Source: Phorcus lineatus
Lineage: Eukaryota > Mollusca > Gastropoda > Trochida > Trochidae
DNA length: 64,000 bases
NCBI GenBank assembly: GCA_921293015.1
Contig: OV121097.1
Location: 30,629,929-30,693,928, forward strand
Reading direction: 5' to 3'
Shown: one piece after another, positions 12,601 to 21,925 of the stretch
How the letters are laid out: every line of letters starts with the position of its first letter
How positions within the stretch are numbered: the stretch's first letter is position 1
Program-made: the position numbers and the translations under genes
Notes under the pieces: model-generated
The model's input: the letters and a program-made list of their open reading frames with translations, nothing else
Databases searched by the model: none
What the model was told of the DNA's origin: nothing

Positions 12601-15600
12601 AATTCTAAACACATATTCCTGCACACCAAAAGAATTTTTCATACATGTTAAGCAAAATTCAACTAGCTTTCTGAATAAATTTGACTTGAAATAAGTTGGT
12701 GGGGAATATTGTGACATGAAAATTAATATTGCAATAATTGTATTGACTATACCAGAATACATTGGCATTGTGATAACATTGCACAGCCCTAATAATAACT
12801 AACCCCAACGAGTGTTCTGATCAGAATATAAAGTCAAGGTGCAGTATACTGAAGCGCTGGCACAGAAAATATTACAAAATGTAGCAAGGCTCAAACAAGA
12901 AAGTAATTCCACTTAGGAAAAGTTTTTATAGATATGGAGGGATTTATCGTTTTCCATATTAGCAAATGATGAATAATGGCATGTTGAACACTGCAAAGTT
13001 TTTTTGAAAAACACGGTTTCATCAAAACTTACTGGCTCCATGGTGAAGCAAGCCCTGTCCCAATCATAGGATCCGCCAAGTCGTCGCAGCTGGTGATAGA
13101 TTTGGTCTCCTTTGCTGGATAATACGAAACATTTCGGATAATAAATTTCATATTTCATAAAGAATTCTTAACAGTCAGTCAATTAAAACGTCAAACTTAT
13201 CATTTGGTCTTTTTCATTTTTAACCCTTCCGTTGCTGAATATTATTTTGACCAGTTTTGCCCCCGTGGCTGAATTTTCCAGCACTCGCCTCGCTACGGTA
13301 ATAACGCAATTAGCCCCTGTGGCCGAATTTTCCAGCGCCGCCAGATGCGACCGTTTTAACAACATATGGCGTGTTTACATAGCGAAATACGGACATTATC
13401 GTCGTTTTATACAACGCTAGTCGGCGAATCCCGTGTTACAAATGGATGATACTTACTTGACACTTTGAATGAAATTTCTATCACCCCTGGAACGGTTTCT
13501 ACAACTGAAGTAAACTTGTTTTCAATTCGGGCGCCATAACTCAATAAATTTCAAGAGCGCATGCGCGAAATCAAAAAGAAACTAAAGATGAATAGTTCCT
13601 CTTCACATCGATATAAAAATTATTTTTATAATATGTCTAGAACGAATTTTACAAAATTTTAAAAATTGTCTTTATTTCAAACATTATAAAATCATTTAAT
13701 CACTGAGTGCACACATGCAAATTATATACGGAATTGAAGCTAATTTCTTGCTCTATATTTCACGATAAATTTTATTACGATACGCCATCCTAAACGAAAG
13801 ATATAAATTACGAAAACAGGGTAGTGATACATCCCGATAACGTTCTGACCCCCACAGTAATATTACTAAGCTAATAGCCCCGGGCAAACGCACGCGCTCA
13901 GCGCGTGCAGGCGGGGTATCCCCGTTGAAACATACACTCACACTCAATATAAATTGTCTTTATTTCCAACTTTATAAATCATGTTATTCGCTTTGCATAC
14001 ATGCAAATTATATATGGAATTGAAGGCAATTTATTCTTCTTTACGAAGAAATAAATCATAACAATCTTTTGCACTGTAATTAGAAGTTATTACCAACGAA
14101 ACGTGGGTATAGCTACTAATAAAGTCTTTGATAATCGCCTTACCGCAACATATGTCGCATCGTTTCCACACGTTTTATTTTGATGCAAATATGGGCAACT
14201 TACACATGAAAATGAAGGTATTTATTTCTGCTTTACGATGATATGAAAATAATAAATATGTACCACTTGGTTTGGAATATATAAAGTTTGCAAAGATGGT
14301 ACCCTCGGGTATTTTAGAACAGATTTTGATAATTGCGACATCACTAACCGCTCCTTTATTGTCTAATTGTAATTTGCAAATTTTATATAGAATTGAAGAC
14401 GATCCTTTCCTCTTTATTGTGATATAAAAATGTTGATAATGCGCTCTGCCGTTAAATGGATAGGAAGTGTAAAAAGCAGTTGAAAATAAATCGCTTCTCG
14501 GTCAACAAAATATGAATAGAGAAATTGACTGTTTGTGCGATGCGCGCCGGGTCCTTTCTGATTTTCTTGTACATACCAATTTTATATTGCAATAAAGATC
14601 ATCCTTTTCTCTATATTTTGATATATGAAATTGCAAAATTTACCGAGAACTTTATGTGATATAAAGTGCGAGAAAATGGTAAAAACGTAAAGAATAAACA
14701 AAAGTCACAATTTTGCGGAACTTGCTGTATCTTTATTCTATATGGTGTATATAATTTTTTTATATCAAATCGAAGACAATTATTCCTTCTTTATCACGAG
14801 GTAATCAATTTAAAAATACGCCTAGCTGTTGAGAAGATATGAACGAAAGAAAGGCACATGTCAAAATCGCCGTTCAGTTTACATGATTTGAATCGAGAAA
14901 TTAGCTTTTTGTGCGGCGCTTGCTGTGTCTTTATTTATTTTTGCGCATGTACACATTTTACATGGAAAGAAAGACAATCTTTCTCTCTGTCTTATGATAT
15001 AAAAATTGTCAAAATACGTTGAGCACATCATGTAAAAATTGGTGTGACAAAATGGTGTAAAACTAAAAATATGTAAAAATCACCTTTTTTGCAGCACATG
15101 CTGTATCTTCAATTCAGGTAGTGTAGTTATGTATTTTATATTGAATTGAAGACAATTTTCTGCTCTTTCAAATGATCCAACCGGTATTGAAATCAGCCCA
15201 AATGTTCAGAGCATAGGGCGTGCGATATAAGGTTGTACGTTTGGTGTGAGTGCAGGCCTGTAAGCAAACGATAGCACGCGCGGGACGGTAAGCTCGTGCG
15301 AGCGGGGAGAAAGTGCCCACAGGCTATTAGCACGTGCGGCGGGGAGTGGGGGAAAATTGAGTGATTTTAACGCTTATTTTCGGTACGATAAACATTATCA
15401 ATGTTCGCATAATTTTCGGAGCATGTTCGCGCATTATTTAGAACACCAACGAAACAAAACACGGTTGCTTAGCGAGAGCCAGAACGAAAATACAAGCGTT
15501 GAACTGAGACTACTGCTAGGCAATAAATTTCCGGGCTCCGCTACCGAGACCCGCGGTCATAATTAGTTAGCGTGAGAAAAATAGAGTGTGCTACTCGCAT

Positions 15601-18600
15601 CCCGCTAAGGGGACTTGCGGTCAAAGCTAATTTCATCCCGGAATATTCCGGGACCCGCATCTTAAGGGTTAAAAGTATTTGCAAAAACAAATTTAATCTA
15701 ACCAAAATATACAGGATTAAATATAATGTTCTGTTGGCTTTCAGTCCGTCAGATATATTATAGATAATTTCCATAAAATAACAAATACTCAATATTAAGA
15801 CTTATCCCCAATGCTTTATCATGCAATGCTTTATCCTTTATTGAAGACGCACACGTTAAACAAAAAAAATATCACTCCAAATTTTGTTGCCTCAAAATAC
15901 CTTGATAGGATTTTCTCTTGAAAATTTCATCTTGTATTGGCTAGTATAAAAACCTCACTTAAAGAGTAAGCATTTAACTGTTCAAAGTGAATTGGTTCTG
16001 TATATCCTTTACTTTCTCATTCTTCCACTTCCAAACCTCTTCTACGAACTTGTCGCGTCCCAGATCATGCCAAACCAAAAAATATCGATTCCAATTTTGG
16101 TCCCTCCAAAAACCCTGATAGGATTCTTTCTATTAAGTTTCATTAGTAATGGCAAGTATTATTGACAACAACAAGTTGTTCTTAGTATCATTACTTACTC
16201 ATTCTTCCACTTCCACACCTCTTCTACGAACTTGTCGCGTCCCAGATCGTGCCGAGTGAGTTGTTGTTCTCTCATCAGCTTCTTCTCTACGACCACCTGT
16301 GTCGCGATTCCAGCGTGATCACAGCCCGGGTTCCACAACACCATCTTACCGTTCATACGGTGCCTGGAATATTACAATACTATGTAGACATTCTGCAAAT
16401 GTCCAATTATCATTCGATTTTTGGCTTCTAGGGTTTCTCATAGACTTTGCCCCGAATTAGTGAGTGAGCTAGTCAAGTGCAGCTTGGGCAGTATTTCAGC
16501 CAAAAGCAGTGTGTTGACAAAATGAAGGACCTGTTTAATGTTGGAGGTGTAAGTCAATGACTTACCTCCTTGCCGACATAATCAACTCCCAAAGGAGCAT
16601 TACTTTTGGGAAAAGTTCTTCAACTAAAAGGCGAAAACCTTCAGATAATGACTTGTCAACTCTGAAAAGATTTTTTCAACGCCTGCTCGGGGTAGATGCT
16701 AACACTTTTATCAGGTAAATAATGATGTTGTACAATCAATGCTTATGATTTAAGCCAAGACGTTGCACTCTTGCAATAAAGAAGTTGAAAACCCATAGAT
16801 CCTCTCCACAAATACTTACAACACTGAACAGATTATTTCCAAAACCAAACATCTGCTCCAAGATTCATGATAAAAGAGAAATACTGAGAAAAACGAACAA
16901 ACATACCATCTGGTGAGACAGTCCTCCACAGCGTTGGTCAGAGCGTGTCCAAGATGGAGTTTGCCCGTTACGTTCGGAGGAGGGATGACGATAATAAACT
17001 TGTCTTCATATGGAGTGGTTTGCGGATCACGACCCTGGTGAAAGATACATGGAAACAATGATTTAAGGTGACATCAAGGTGCATTATTGACCTTTATTGA
17101 GATTGTAGATTTTAACAGCTCTCTTAATAAGACTGTCACAACTACTATATTTCTGCTTATGACTCTTTGAGCCCCGAGACATGAACATGCAATTTTTTTC
17201 AATTCAAAACTATACAGGAAATTGCACGCAAATTTTAGAAGCCATCAAAATACATGAAACTCACCCCATACTCCGGCTTGAAGAATCCTTCCTTGACCCA
17301 CCAGTCATACCAAGCAGCTTCCACATAGTCCGGGCTGTAGGAGTCGGGCATTCCACATTTCGTGTCTTGAAGAAGACAAACAATGTTAATCTTTAATGAA
17401 TATCCAACCAACGATTCAACAGTCCTGTCTATAAATTCTCCATTTCCCTTTTATCTTTTGGGGGTCGTTGCACAAAGCAAATTAATACTAAGGTTGGCCT
17501 TATCGCAATTCTTTAACACAAGGTTATCTTAATCTTTTGTTCAACAAGACCCTGACCCAACTTAATTGATCTATATCATGGGATAAGCATTTAGAATGGT
17601 AGGGTTGTTTTGGTTAGATAAAGTAGATATGAAGATATAAACCTTTCTTTGCTCCTTTCTCCGTGGGGATGTCGTACGTGATGACAGTCTTTTCCTTCTT
17701 CTTCTTGTCTTTCTTTTGCTGCAATAAGTTGGAAAATATTAAATAGGGAAAAAGATGTTCACAACTAAGATAGTTGAACTGCAATATTTTCCTTTTGATT
17801 CCCTTTTGTTTATATTGATTACCTCATCTTTCGTCTATATATTTTCAGTCAGTCTACACTTTTAGGAAAAATTTGCTTGTTGTTTAAGTTATTACTTTCT
17901 CGCTTTTATATTTAATACATTTAATATGTATTGGCCCAAGTTCAAATGGGCCGTTTCACCCTTAGCCTTTAACATACAATTCTGGACAGAAAACTTTTTA
18001 CAAATAAGAAAACATTTATCAAATGAAAGTGATTTGACAATCTCACCCTTTGTGAAAATAATTTCGAACAAAATTGTTTTAGCTTACAGTGTTCTTAACA
18101 ACATTATTAGCTACTTACCCCATCTTCTTGTTTCTTGGCTTCAAGTGCTGCCTGTTTCTCTTGTTTCGCTTTCAGTTTTGCCAACTTCTCTTGTTTCTTT
18201 TGTTCTTTCAATATTTCTTTCTCAGTTTTCTTCTTGCCACCTGTCAAATCAATATGAGATTAATTTTCTTTCATTGCTCAGATTTGTAATGAGAATTGCC
18301 CTCTGATTTTGAGTCACAGGCTCACTTTTGCAAGGCAAATCTAAACACGCATCAGACAAATAGTTCATCACTGATATCAATCTTTCCACTGACGTTTGCT
18401 ACCATTTTTAGAACTTTGTGTGCATTCTAGCCCTCAATACTGAAATTCAAAACATTCTACCCTTTCCCAAAGTCGTACAACAGGACCTACCACGTCAAAA
18501 GACGTGACAGAGAGCTATTGAAATTTCCTAGCTAAAAAAGCAAAGAATACAGATCATGCATACTGTCTTCAAATTCAGAAAGAACATTCAAAGGCAATAA

Positions 18601-20016
18601 ACAAAATGAGGATTGTGTCTGTCATAAGTATCATCGATGCAATTAATAGATCCTCGGTATACCATACTTGCGATTTGACTCTAACGGGGTGCAGTTAACT
18701 TAACTACCGATCAAGCTAAAAAAGCAGCATAAGCTAAACTGTAAAACTGGCATAGAAATAACAATTATTGCAAACACAACAGGAAAGGTTTATGTAAGCG
18801 ATCATTTTTTTCCGCTCATTTAGAATAACTTGTGACAATAATTGAGTGGCTTTGCAAAAGTGAGCATATGACTTTTAACTTATTTGTTGCTCATCTTATT
18901 CTTGACATATTACAGCTTTTCCACAGAAAAAAACAAGGGAGCATTACAGATCATCAATTTCTATCAGTAATCAATAATATAAAATATCTTATTTACTGTA
19001 AGTGATCATTCATTGAATCTGTAGATTATGATAGTCTGGTGGCTCATTTCATAATTTTCGATTACGGAAAATGGATAATTGAAACGGAAGCCATATACAT
19101 ATTGCGTTACATCCTTTGCATGTTTTAGGTTAGAAGGCAAATTAGCGTAGCCTGATATATAACTATCAAACTCCTTCGCTGCATTTTCCCGTCTGCATAC
19201 GCTCCACCAACTCTCGGCTGCTAGCCGTTGTTTCAACGAGATTTCGTCTCCTTAACCCCCAGTTGACCCAACGTAATATCAAATTACCCCTGCGCACAGT
19301 TGGCGGTCATTGTTTTAGTACTCCTCGCGCAAGCAACACGTGTTTTCCCCGCCCTCCCATCCCTAATAAATCCTATCGTTAATTTGCCTTGTAGAGTACG
19401 TTTATATTTGTTTAGTCATTTTCTCCCATTTAGTAGCCATTATCAGCTTGTCATTTAGTTTCATCTTTAGAATATTCTTGTGTAGTCTACTTGAATGTAG
19501 TAAGTTAGGGCTTATGTAAACAGATATTTCACTTTCTTAATTTGAATCCATTATAAATCATAACTGAAATTCACTTAACATTCAATTAAATTATATAACA
19601 TTACGCAATACATTTACAACCATAAAATCTACATAACATATTAAATCTCTTATATCAAATTCCAGATTTCACTTTATTACCATTTGTGTTGACATTGTCA
19701 TTGACTTGCTACTCTGCCAAACAATAAACCTGTTGATTTTATTTTGTTGTTGGTTCTCCATTTTAATTTCACAAGCTCAACGATTAAAGACTATCTCGTC
19801 AGTGTTGTATATAAATTAGTAGATGTATACGGTCCACGAAACATTTGTATATTACACCATTTTGAGTGATGTCAATAATTCTTTTCACGTTGTGATCTAA
19901 AAAGGCGTCTGCTACAAAAGTTTGTCACATCTGTGAATATGCCACATCAACTTACCTTCACCGGCTGCACCGGTATCTGAAGGTTGAACTTCAGGTGTTT
20001 GGGCCTCTGTTGACAT
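638..20016 (-). CDS. VARS1: Valyl-tRNA synthetase, cytosolic (VARS1), 5' part, 13 exons; 3' end off window
   Basis: Ligates valine to tRNA-Val in the cytosol and edits mischarged threonine. Exons, 5' to 3': 19956-20016, 18119-18240, 17643-17718, 17265-17365, 16907-17034, 16199-16363, 13033-13114, 12087-12206, 10955-11063, 2665-2844, 2084-2208, 1253-1356, 638-719. They join in phase to 485 codons. The ATG at 20016 starts [11 protein letters not shown] Lys/Glu-rich stretch (exon 2) precedes the class I catalytic core. The HIGH-type motif is in [18 protein letters not shown] (exon 5) and [12 protein letters not shown] is in exon 6. The CP1 editing domain shows [13 protein letters not shown] (exon 10) and [16 protein letters not shown] (exon 11). 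KMSKS and the anticodon-binding domain are left of base 1. There is no N-terminal GST-like domain, unlike vertebrate VARS1. Splice sites fit GT-AG. The start lacks a mitochondrial-type presequence, hence the cytosolic call. Confidence 0.93.
1534..2060. repeat. hAT-MITE-like fragment, next to a VARS1 exon
   Basis: The segment opens with TAGTGGTGTAACGATTCATC and carries many ATCGATA and TATCG words, ending in GTATTGTATCGC / ATTGTCTCGCC blocks up to about 2050. That composition is typical of hAT-type miniature elements whose ends read CAGTGGTGTAACG. A matching right terminus was not found, so it is probably truncated. It lies in the VARS1 intron between exons 2084-2208 and 1253-1356, ending some 25 bases from the splice donor. 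Confidence 0.35.
2429..2656. repeat. Intronic tandem duplication (about 110-119 bp, two copies) abutting a VARS1 donor
   Basis: The first copy starts TAATCTCTCTTTAACCAGGT near 2430 and the second TAATCTCTCTTTTGCCAGGT near 2539. Both continue through CAGTGAATCTGCCG (2479 and 2598) and GGACAATTTTGATACTAATT. The second copy ends about 10 bases from the donor of VARS1 exon 2665-2844. No exon sequence is clearly included. Confidence 0.8.
3593..3769. repeat. DIRS 3' inverted terminal repeat
   Basis: Runs from TACCTCTAAACTTATATGC to CTTCAACTTCACTTCTCTTG and is the near-perfect reverse complement of 10044-10220. It contains the GTGCCGCACGTGCACTACGT block. Confidence 0.9.
3824..3914. repeat. DIRS internal complementary region (fused complements of both termini)
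   Basis: The left part (GTTTAGAGGTAGGTATCGTT..TTGTTAAAT) is the complement of the outer left end near 3551-3603. The right part (TTTCTTTCACTCACTACC..) is the complement of the outer right end near 10209-10235. The join falls near 3881-3886. In DIRS1 this region is thought to template completion of the termini during circular DNA synthesis. It sits between the recombinase stop codon and the 3' ITR, as expected. Confidence 0.85.
4176..5396 (-). CDS. DIRS tyrosine recombinase
   Basis: A 406-residue recombinase of the lambda-integrase/DIRS type that would insert the circular DNA copy of the element. The catalytic set is visible: Arg209 in [11 protein letters not shown], His342 and Arg345 in [10 protein letters not shown], Trp368, and the nucleophile Tyr378 in [13 protein letters not shown]-like core-binding region precedes it (about residues 60-160, with [18 protein letters not shown]). 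The frame is intact from ATG to stop. The start overlaps the 3' end of the RT frame by 38 bases, a common DIRS layout. All key residues are present, so this part could still be functional; that is inference. Confidence 0.9.
   Translation of the reverse strand: MLQHGQIVSGSLDGSISSASRTASVSNSAKTATVRQVPPKSMVPPSSRLEVIQYNLRRSGFSKGVADTVRGGLRNSTSALYDCRYAKFTEWKQQFQPDVSITIPLVAEFLLFLRKEKKLKAGTIDGYKSALISALALQGIDLSSDQTIHQLSRSFQLEDLKTPKFQLKWNLSVVLSVLLADPFEPIREVSLQFLSWKTAFLLALASAGRVSEIHALDHSTLTHTKDWQSVSLSTLPGFVAKNQKSISRPLGRRCFSVPALTTATSDGMGKDLLLCPVRALRDYISRTKSFRRGRHRLFLPCLPTSDKDITKNTISAWLKKTIKTAYHKSATASPIFGKVSAHEIRAWATSAPLWHSASVEDIIAAGYWASSTTFSSIYLRDVQTDLQGLHQLGSFVAAGGIQSSQK
5359..7308 (-). CDS. DIRS reverse transcriptase / RNase H, with C-terminal DIRS extension
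   Basis: A 649-residue polyprotein part that copies element RNA into DNA. RT motifs: [20 protein letters not shown] (about residues 155-174), [17 protein letters not shown], and [18 protein letters not shown]. The active-site box reads HGYLDNFLL: the second Asp of the usual YxDD is Asn (codon AAC), which should cripple polymerisation. RNase H follows with [40 protein letters not shown] and [15 protein letters not shown]. The last ~90 residues ([15 protein letters not shown] .. LIAPAWP) match the region after RNase H in DIRS elements that in some members forms a methyltransferase-like domain. The frame is otherwise open. The upstream ATG at 7308 is the track start; the true start may be internal. 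Confidence 0.9.
   Translation of the reverse strand: MIRVGSNNSRGRQKRIKIGLNRSLGLQVEEVAEAEANRGFDALAPSVQLVSTLARPPNFPLDVSIGPVGGRLQQYSRNWPIVTDDPWILSVISQGYRLQFKTLPPTTSLPVGPRFHLSGHPLVAAEDAIQKLIDKEAVIELDPASGSKGFFSPIFLVPKKDTEELRMIIDLKNLNKNYLHRPPHFRMESIAALKLALRPGDWMVSLDLRDAYLHVPIHPASQKYLRFAVNGRLFQFKVLPFGISIAPWLFTRITAPALSFLHSKAIRMHGYLDNFLLPDQIHRKLEHNRDHAVSTLQHLGFIVHPEKSDFIPSQKVKYIGAIFDTGNSILLPPVDRVEVARSLIRSMSQSPQSLRKWMSLLGRLTSMQDLTNRGRLMNRPSQCWINSVRSLELSTICCPPQEILHSLHWWFRDDNVLSGVPLSAFQQDTLLVTDASMKGWGAHFQDQMIQGTWSAKESGLHINQLELLAVLKALLHWSSQFIGKKIMLACDNTTVVAYINRQGGTRSQGMLLLCQQLFHWVDQNRCQLRARHIPGHLNVLADSLSRPDQIQSTEWTLHPSSFKMVAGLWECPMVDPFATSFNNQLPVYVSPVPDPWGYAVDAMSISWEGLIAYAFPPPALVPAVLEKASRHSCIIILIAPAWPNRIRIS
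7187..7612 (-). CDS. DIRS gag, C-terminal segment in the -1 frame
   Basis: Begins [20 protein letters not shown] and ends in a basic Arg/Gly/Gln-rich tail ([12 protein letters not shown]), as nucleic-acid-binding gag tails do. It overlaps the end of the long gag frame (7594-9216) and is one frame back from it. A run of seven T on the coding strand (about 7620-7626) lies exactly where the two frames could join. It is probably the rest of gag, reached either by -1 frameshifting or separated by a one-base loss in the T run. Its 3' end overlaps the RT frame. Confidence 0.65.
   Translation of the reverse strand: MASSVLDLDKHLLWIDSQLTLLRRTGFIKQLPQSTPQLIKDKLYSAPLFEKTLFGGAVKEAIQVQELERERKRSEDLHNLALAVSPRHNKSPRNKQRTPNKRDSGRFQQQSWTPEKNQDRSQQKPGTPGRRGGGGRGQQRV
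7594..9216 (-). CDS. DIRS gag-like protein, N-terminal and central part
   Basis: 540 codons, starting [16 protein letters not shown] Cys/His cluster (CARC, H, CEFC) at residues 10-30 is typical of DIRS gag N-termini. The middle (residues ~180-260) is a low-complexity Thr/Ala/Val repeat (TRVSKATTA). The second half contains [21 protein letters not shown] and [18 protein letters not shown], resembling capsid-like segments of DIRS gag. It ends prematurely just after a seven-T run, with the rest in the -1 frame (7187-7612). In the repeat zone another frame reads as Gly/Tyr/Gln repeats with largely synonymous variation (see findings). Located immediately downstream of an AT-rich leader. Confidence 0.75.
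   Translation of the reverse strand: MAAADPHPACARCYGIACAAHDRCEFCIDLDVPQFNAYLSAREKRLSRGSSKSSTISTPSTGLTKDDFMKFKEMADIMMPMMSKLLGMDVPKAVDHDERLAPRSGREIISNITDCGGGEEKLEDCLSIEAPSAIDSVDATPASKDPQLSRKVHRLASKGAAAVKISTAITTSTRTRPSATTVTGIPGSTMVPIILPTAGAAVTTVTTATTATRVSKATMATRVSKATTATRVSKATMATTATRATRATTASTVTRVSTVAKGFAISTDPDPQRYIRTRGEQEPRSLKDIVDYGSSSAASSSSSMAGHGKQQHSHLPIESSKRKSTELPELSFYGPSSREPAKRARKDKEQELQTFPGLSWLDKIDKVYRHFPDLSHPPPPAEPIHNAISRSSRVTAKPAATSLPPPESMAQLASQISEKVKGLSFDKQPSRSSFYRGFPYKIHDAKFTTPEGTLLEEKFRDLMGKGTYSEQIKVNDSRLRDIEVCIHKVMQTSCYIHWFAATTARLLPTLTDDAEPNGSSSIPNSALHTAVFLTQWPVLC
8445..8640. repeat. Short tandem repeat within gag (GGTAGCC/GGTTTCCAAGG modules)
   Basis: Repeated CCTGGTAGCCGTGGTAGCCT-type units, mostly in multiples of 3 bases. 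One reading frame on the coding strand gives [13 protein letters not shown] repeats, another gives [13 protein letters not shown] repeats. Confidence 0.85.
9217..10043. other. DIRS 5' leader region, AT-rich, with (TA)n microsatellite
   Basis: Lies between the gag start and the 5' ITR. It contains TA-rich simple sequence at about 9326-9420. The frames seen here are short and repeat-driven; no gene is called. Confidence 0.6.
10044..10220. repeat. DIRS 5' inverted terminal repeat
   Basis: Reverse complement of 3593-3769. It probably holds the element promoter, since transcription of DIRS starts in the upstream ITR; that role is inference. Confidence 0.9.
10236..10954. other. VARS1 intron sequence, nothing further seen
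   Basis: AT-rich unique-looking sequence between the DIRS element and VARS1 exon 10955-11063. No gene, RNA or clear repeat was recognised. Confidence 0.5.
11835..11934. repeat. Palindromic hairpin MITE
   Basis: The two arms (CTAGATTTTCAAAGCTCTCT..GTAAGC and its complement ACTTACG..GAGAGCTTAAAAATCTAG) pair over about 40 bases around a short loop CAATGTTAATGAATGAT. Almost the whole unit is one foldback. It lies in a VARS1 intron. Similar hairpins are common in mollusc genomes (from memory, not searched). Confidence 0.8.
13224..15668 (+). mobile_element. TTAA-flanked non-autonomous element (piggyBac-like), copy 1, 2445 bp
   Basis: Flanked by TTAA at 13220-13223 and 15669-15672. The termini both begin CCCTT (CCCTTCCGTTGCTGAAT and, on the other strand, CCCTTAAGATGCGGGTCCC). 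TTAA target plus a CCCTT end is the piggyBac superfamily signature; assignment is by that signature only. No transposase frame exists. The left end has a duplicated TGGCYGAATTTTCCAGC unit. A strong hairpin lies at about 13880-13916 (CACGCGCTGAGCGCGTG type). The interior is an array of about eight diverged 180-200-bp modules carrying CTTGCTGTATCTTTAT and GAATTGAAGACAAT. It lies in a VARS1 intron, 110 bp upstream of exon 13033-13114. A second copy is at 47005-49390, inverted. Confidence 0.8.
15868..16070 (-). pseudogene. Tandem-duplicated 3' end of VARS1 exon 16199-16363 (decayed)
   Basis: Bases 16019-16070 repeat 16201-16252, i.e. the last ~50 coding bases of the VARS1 exon ([17 protein letters not shown] region). 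The preceding intron block (GATAGGATT.. near 15903) matches the one near 16117. The offset is 182-213 bp. At the copy the donor reads GAGAAAGT instead of GAGTAAGT, so the splice site is lost. It sits in the following intron and should be silent. Confidence 0.8.
16441..16530. repeat. SINE-related fragment (CAGTATTTCAGCC core)
   Basis: Contains GAGTGAGCTAGTCAAGTGCAGCTTGGGCAGTATTTCAGCC, related to fragments at 43790 and 44035. Short and diverged. Confidence 0.4.
17460..17560. repeat. Small inverted-repeat element
   Basis: GGGTCGTTGCACAAAG at 17463 pairs with TTTTGTTCAACAAGACCC near 17535, enclosing CTAAGGTTGGCCTTAT. The same words (GTGCAACAACTCCCC, CACTAAGGTTA) occur at 61072-61210. VARS1 intron. 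Confidence 0.55.
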
Positions 20017-21075
20017 CTTTGAAGAGATTAACTCCTCAATACTGACAAATCAACTTCTGATCCTATTTATAAACAATATATTCTTTCACAAAATTACAAC
20101 GATTGCATGAGATATGTTACAACGAGGCAACATGCGACTTCCTGTACCGGTTTAAACTAGGTTCTGTCTAGCATACAACGTAGAAAGACAGCGCAAAGTT
20201 ATGTTCGCAACAGAGACATAAAGCTGATAATCGCAATGCACAACTGCAATATTTTTTTGTTCTTAATGGAAAAAAACTCTTAAATTATTATACTTACAGT
20301 ATTTGTCGGCATGTCTTTGAAAGAATTTATCAAATAGTTCCCCGGTTAACACCAATTAATCAAATTTAAGAGATTTAAAATTCTAAATTGAAGATGATGC
20401 AATCATGAGAAAGTCTACACTACACAGCTGTGGGTAGGCCTTATAATGTCTAGTTTTGGAGTTTTTTTTATATGTCTTAGACCGTTTTCTTCTGCTCATT
20501 TTTCATGTAACGTCATCCCTTTCCATTAGATAAAACAAACGAACGAAAATACCAATCTCCTACAGATTCATTTTATATAACATTTTGAAAAAAGGTATAG
20601 CCCCAGTTCTGTAGTAGTGTAAAAGTGTGAATGTGAAATATATAAAACAGCCTTGTAAATGCACAGAGGTGTAGATATCACGTCCAATATACACGGATAC
20701 TAGTTATATAAGCTAACAAACGCTATCAACTCCTAACTGCTGTTTTATATAAGTCTCCAAAATTACGTTTGACTATTTGACGCGCGCCACCGTCCGGTTT
20801 TCGATCATAATTGCATTGTTCTACCTTCATATTGTCACTGCCTTAGAATGTGTCTTTTTGGTAACAGTCGATACTTCGCAATCAAATGACACCATTGATT
20901 AAATTTGCCATATATGACTCCAACAACTCACGGGGTGGCTCTTTAACAGGGCATAACGAATATAAAAAAAGCAATAACTTTAAATTCGACACACTTAACC
21001 TTCAACATGGAATAATCGAAGTCGTCTACACATGATATATATCGATATTAAAACTGATAACTCAATATAAGTCAA

Positions 21076-21235
21076 TATAATATAATATAAGGGGGGGCGG
21101 AGGTTCGGATTCAGAAATCGTCAACCATTCATATTTTCAAATTATTTTTATTGACTTGAATCTTTATTTGATTTACAAAAGGGGGTGGGGGGTCCGGACC
21201 CCCTGGACCCCCGCACCCTGGACGTACCACTATAT
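21076..21235. repeat. Dispersed repeat with GGGGGTCCGGACCCCC palindrome
   Basis: Starts with a GGGGGGG run near 21091 and ends in GGGGGGTCCGGACCCCCTGG and CCCCCGCACCCTGG. A perfect GC-rich palindrome lies at about 21191-21206. It looks like a dispersed repeat; function unknown. Confidence 0.45.
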
Positions 21236-21925
21236 TTTCTTGTTTCAAATGATGATATGAAAACAGCGAGGTATATATAAATAAGTCTAAATCTGCGTCC
21301 AGTTTACACGAATATTAGTTAAATGACCTACTAGCCCATACATGCCTTTGTATCTTCTGAAATAAGATCTTTGACTTACGTTTAAAATACTGATTTATCG
21401 AGGCCTAGACAGAACGAGTTCGAATCTCGATAAGTCAATATTTTGACTTTTTCTTCGTGGAAGACAAATGATCGGTGACTGATTTGACGTAGACATTTTA
21501 CTGTATCAGCATATCAGGTCAACTGATGGCATTCGAGGCAGTTATGTTGAAAAATATCCGGTGCCAGAATCATATACGACAACAAATCCAAAAACCTTTT
21601 TTTTCAATTCATTTGGTAAGTCAGGACATATGCGTTTCCAAAACGGTATGGAACCAATGTCCTAACAGACAGCTTAACGTATTCTTTAGACGTTTTGAGG
21701 CAACAATTACACCAAATACTTTTTCTTTCTTTCTTGTTTGTTGTTGTGACATGTTAAAACATAGTTTAACCTTAAACACTTTCATAAGAATAAATTCCTT
21801 ATCAATCGTATGTCAATATTTTCATGACGAGAGAAACAAATAATATACTTTTATGCTACTTGAAATTCTGTTCCAAGGTGTATCCATAGCGACAAGAGGA
21901 TAAACAAGCTTCGTAACATTGATCA

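Noticed and set aside
12463..12768. 101-codon minus-strand frame in a VARS1 intron
   Set aside because: AT-rich low-complexity frame without domain or splice support.
13232..15566. Small frames of 62-69 codons found in both TTAA-element copies
   Set aside because: Shared because the copies are recent; no start context, domain or transposase similarity.
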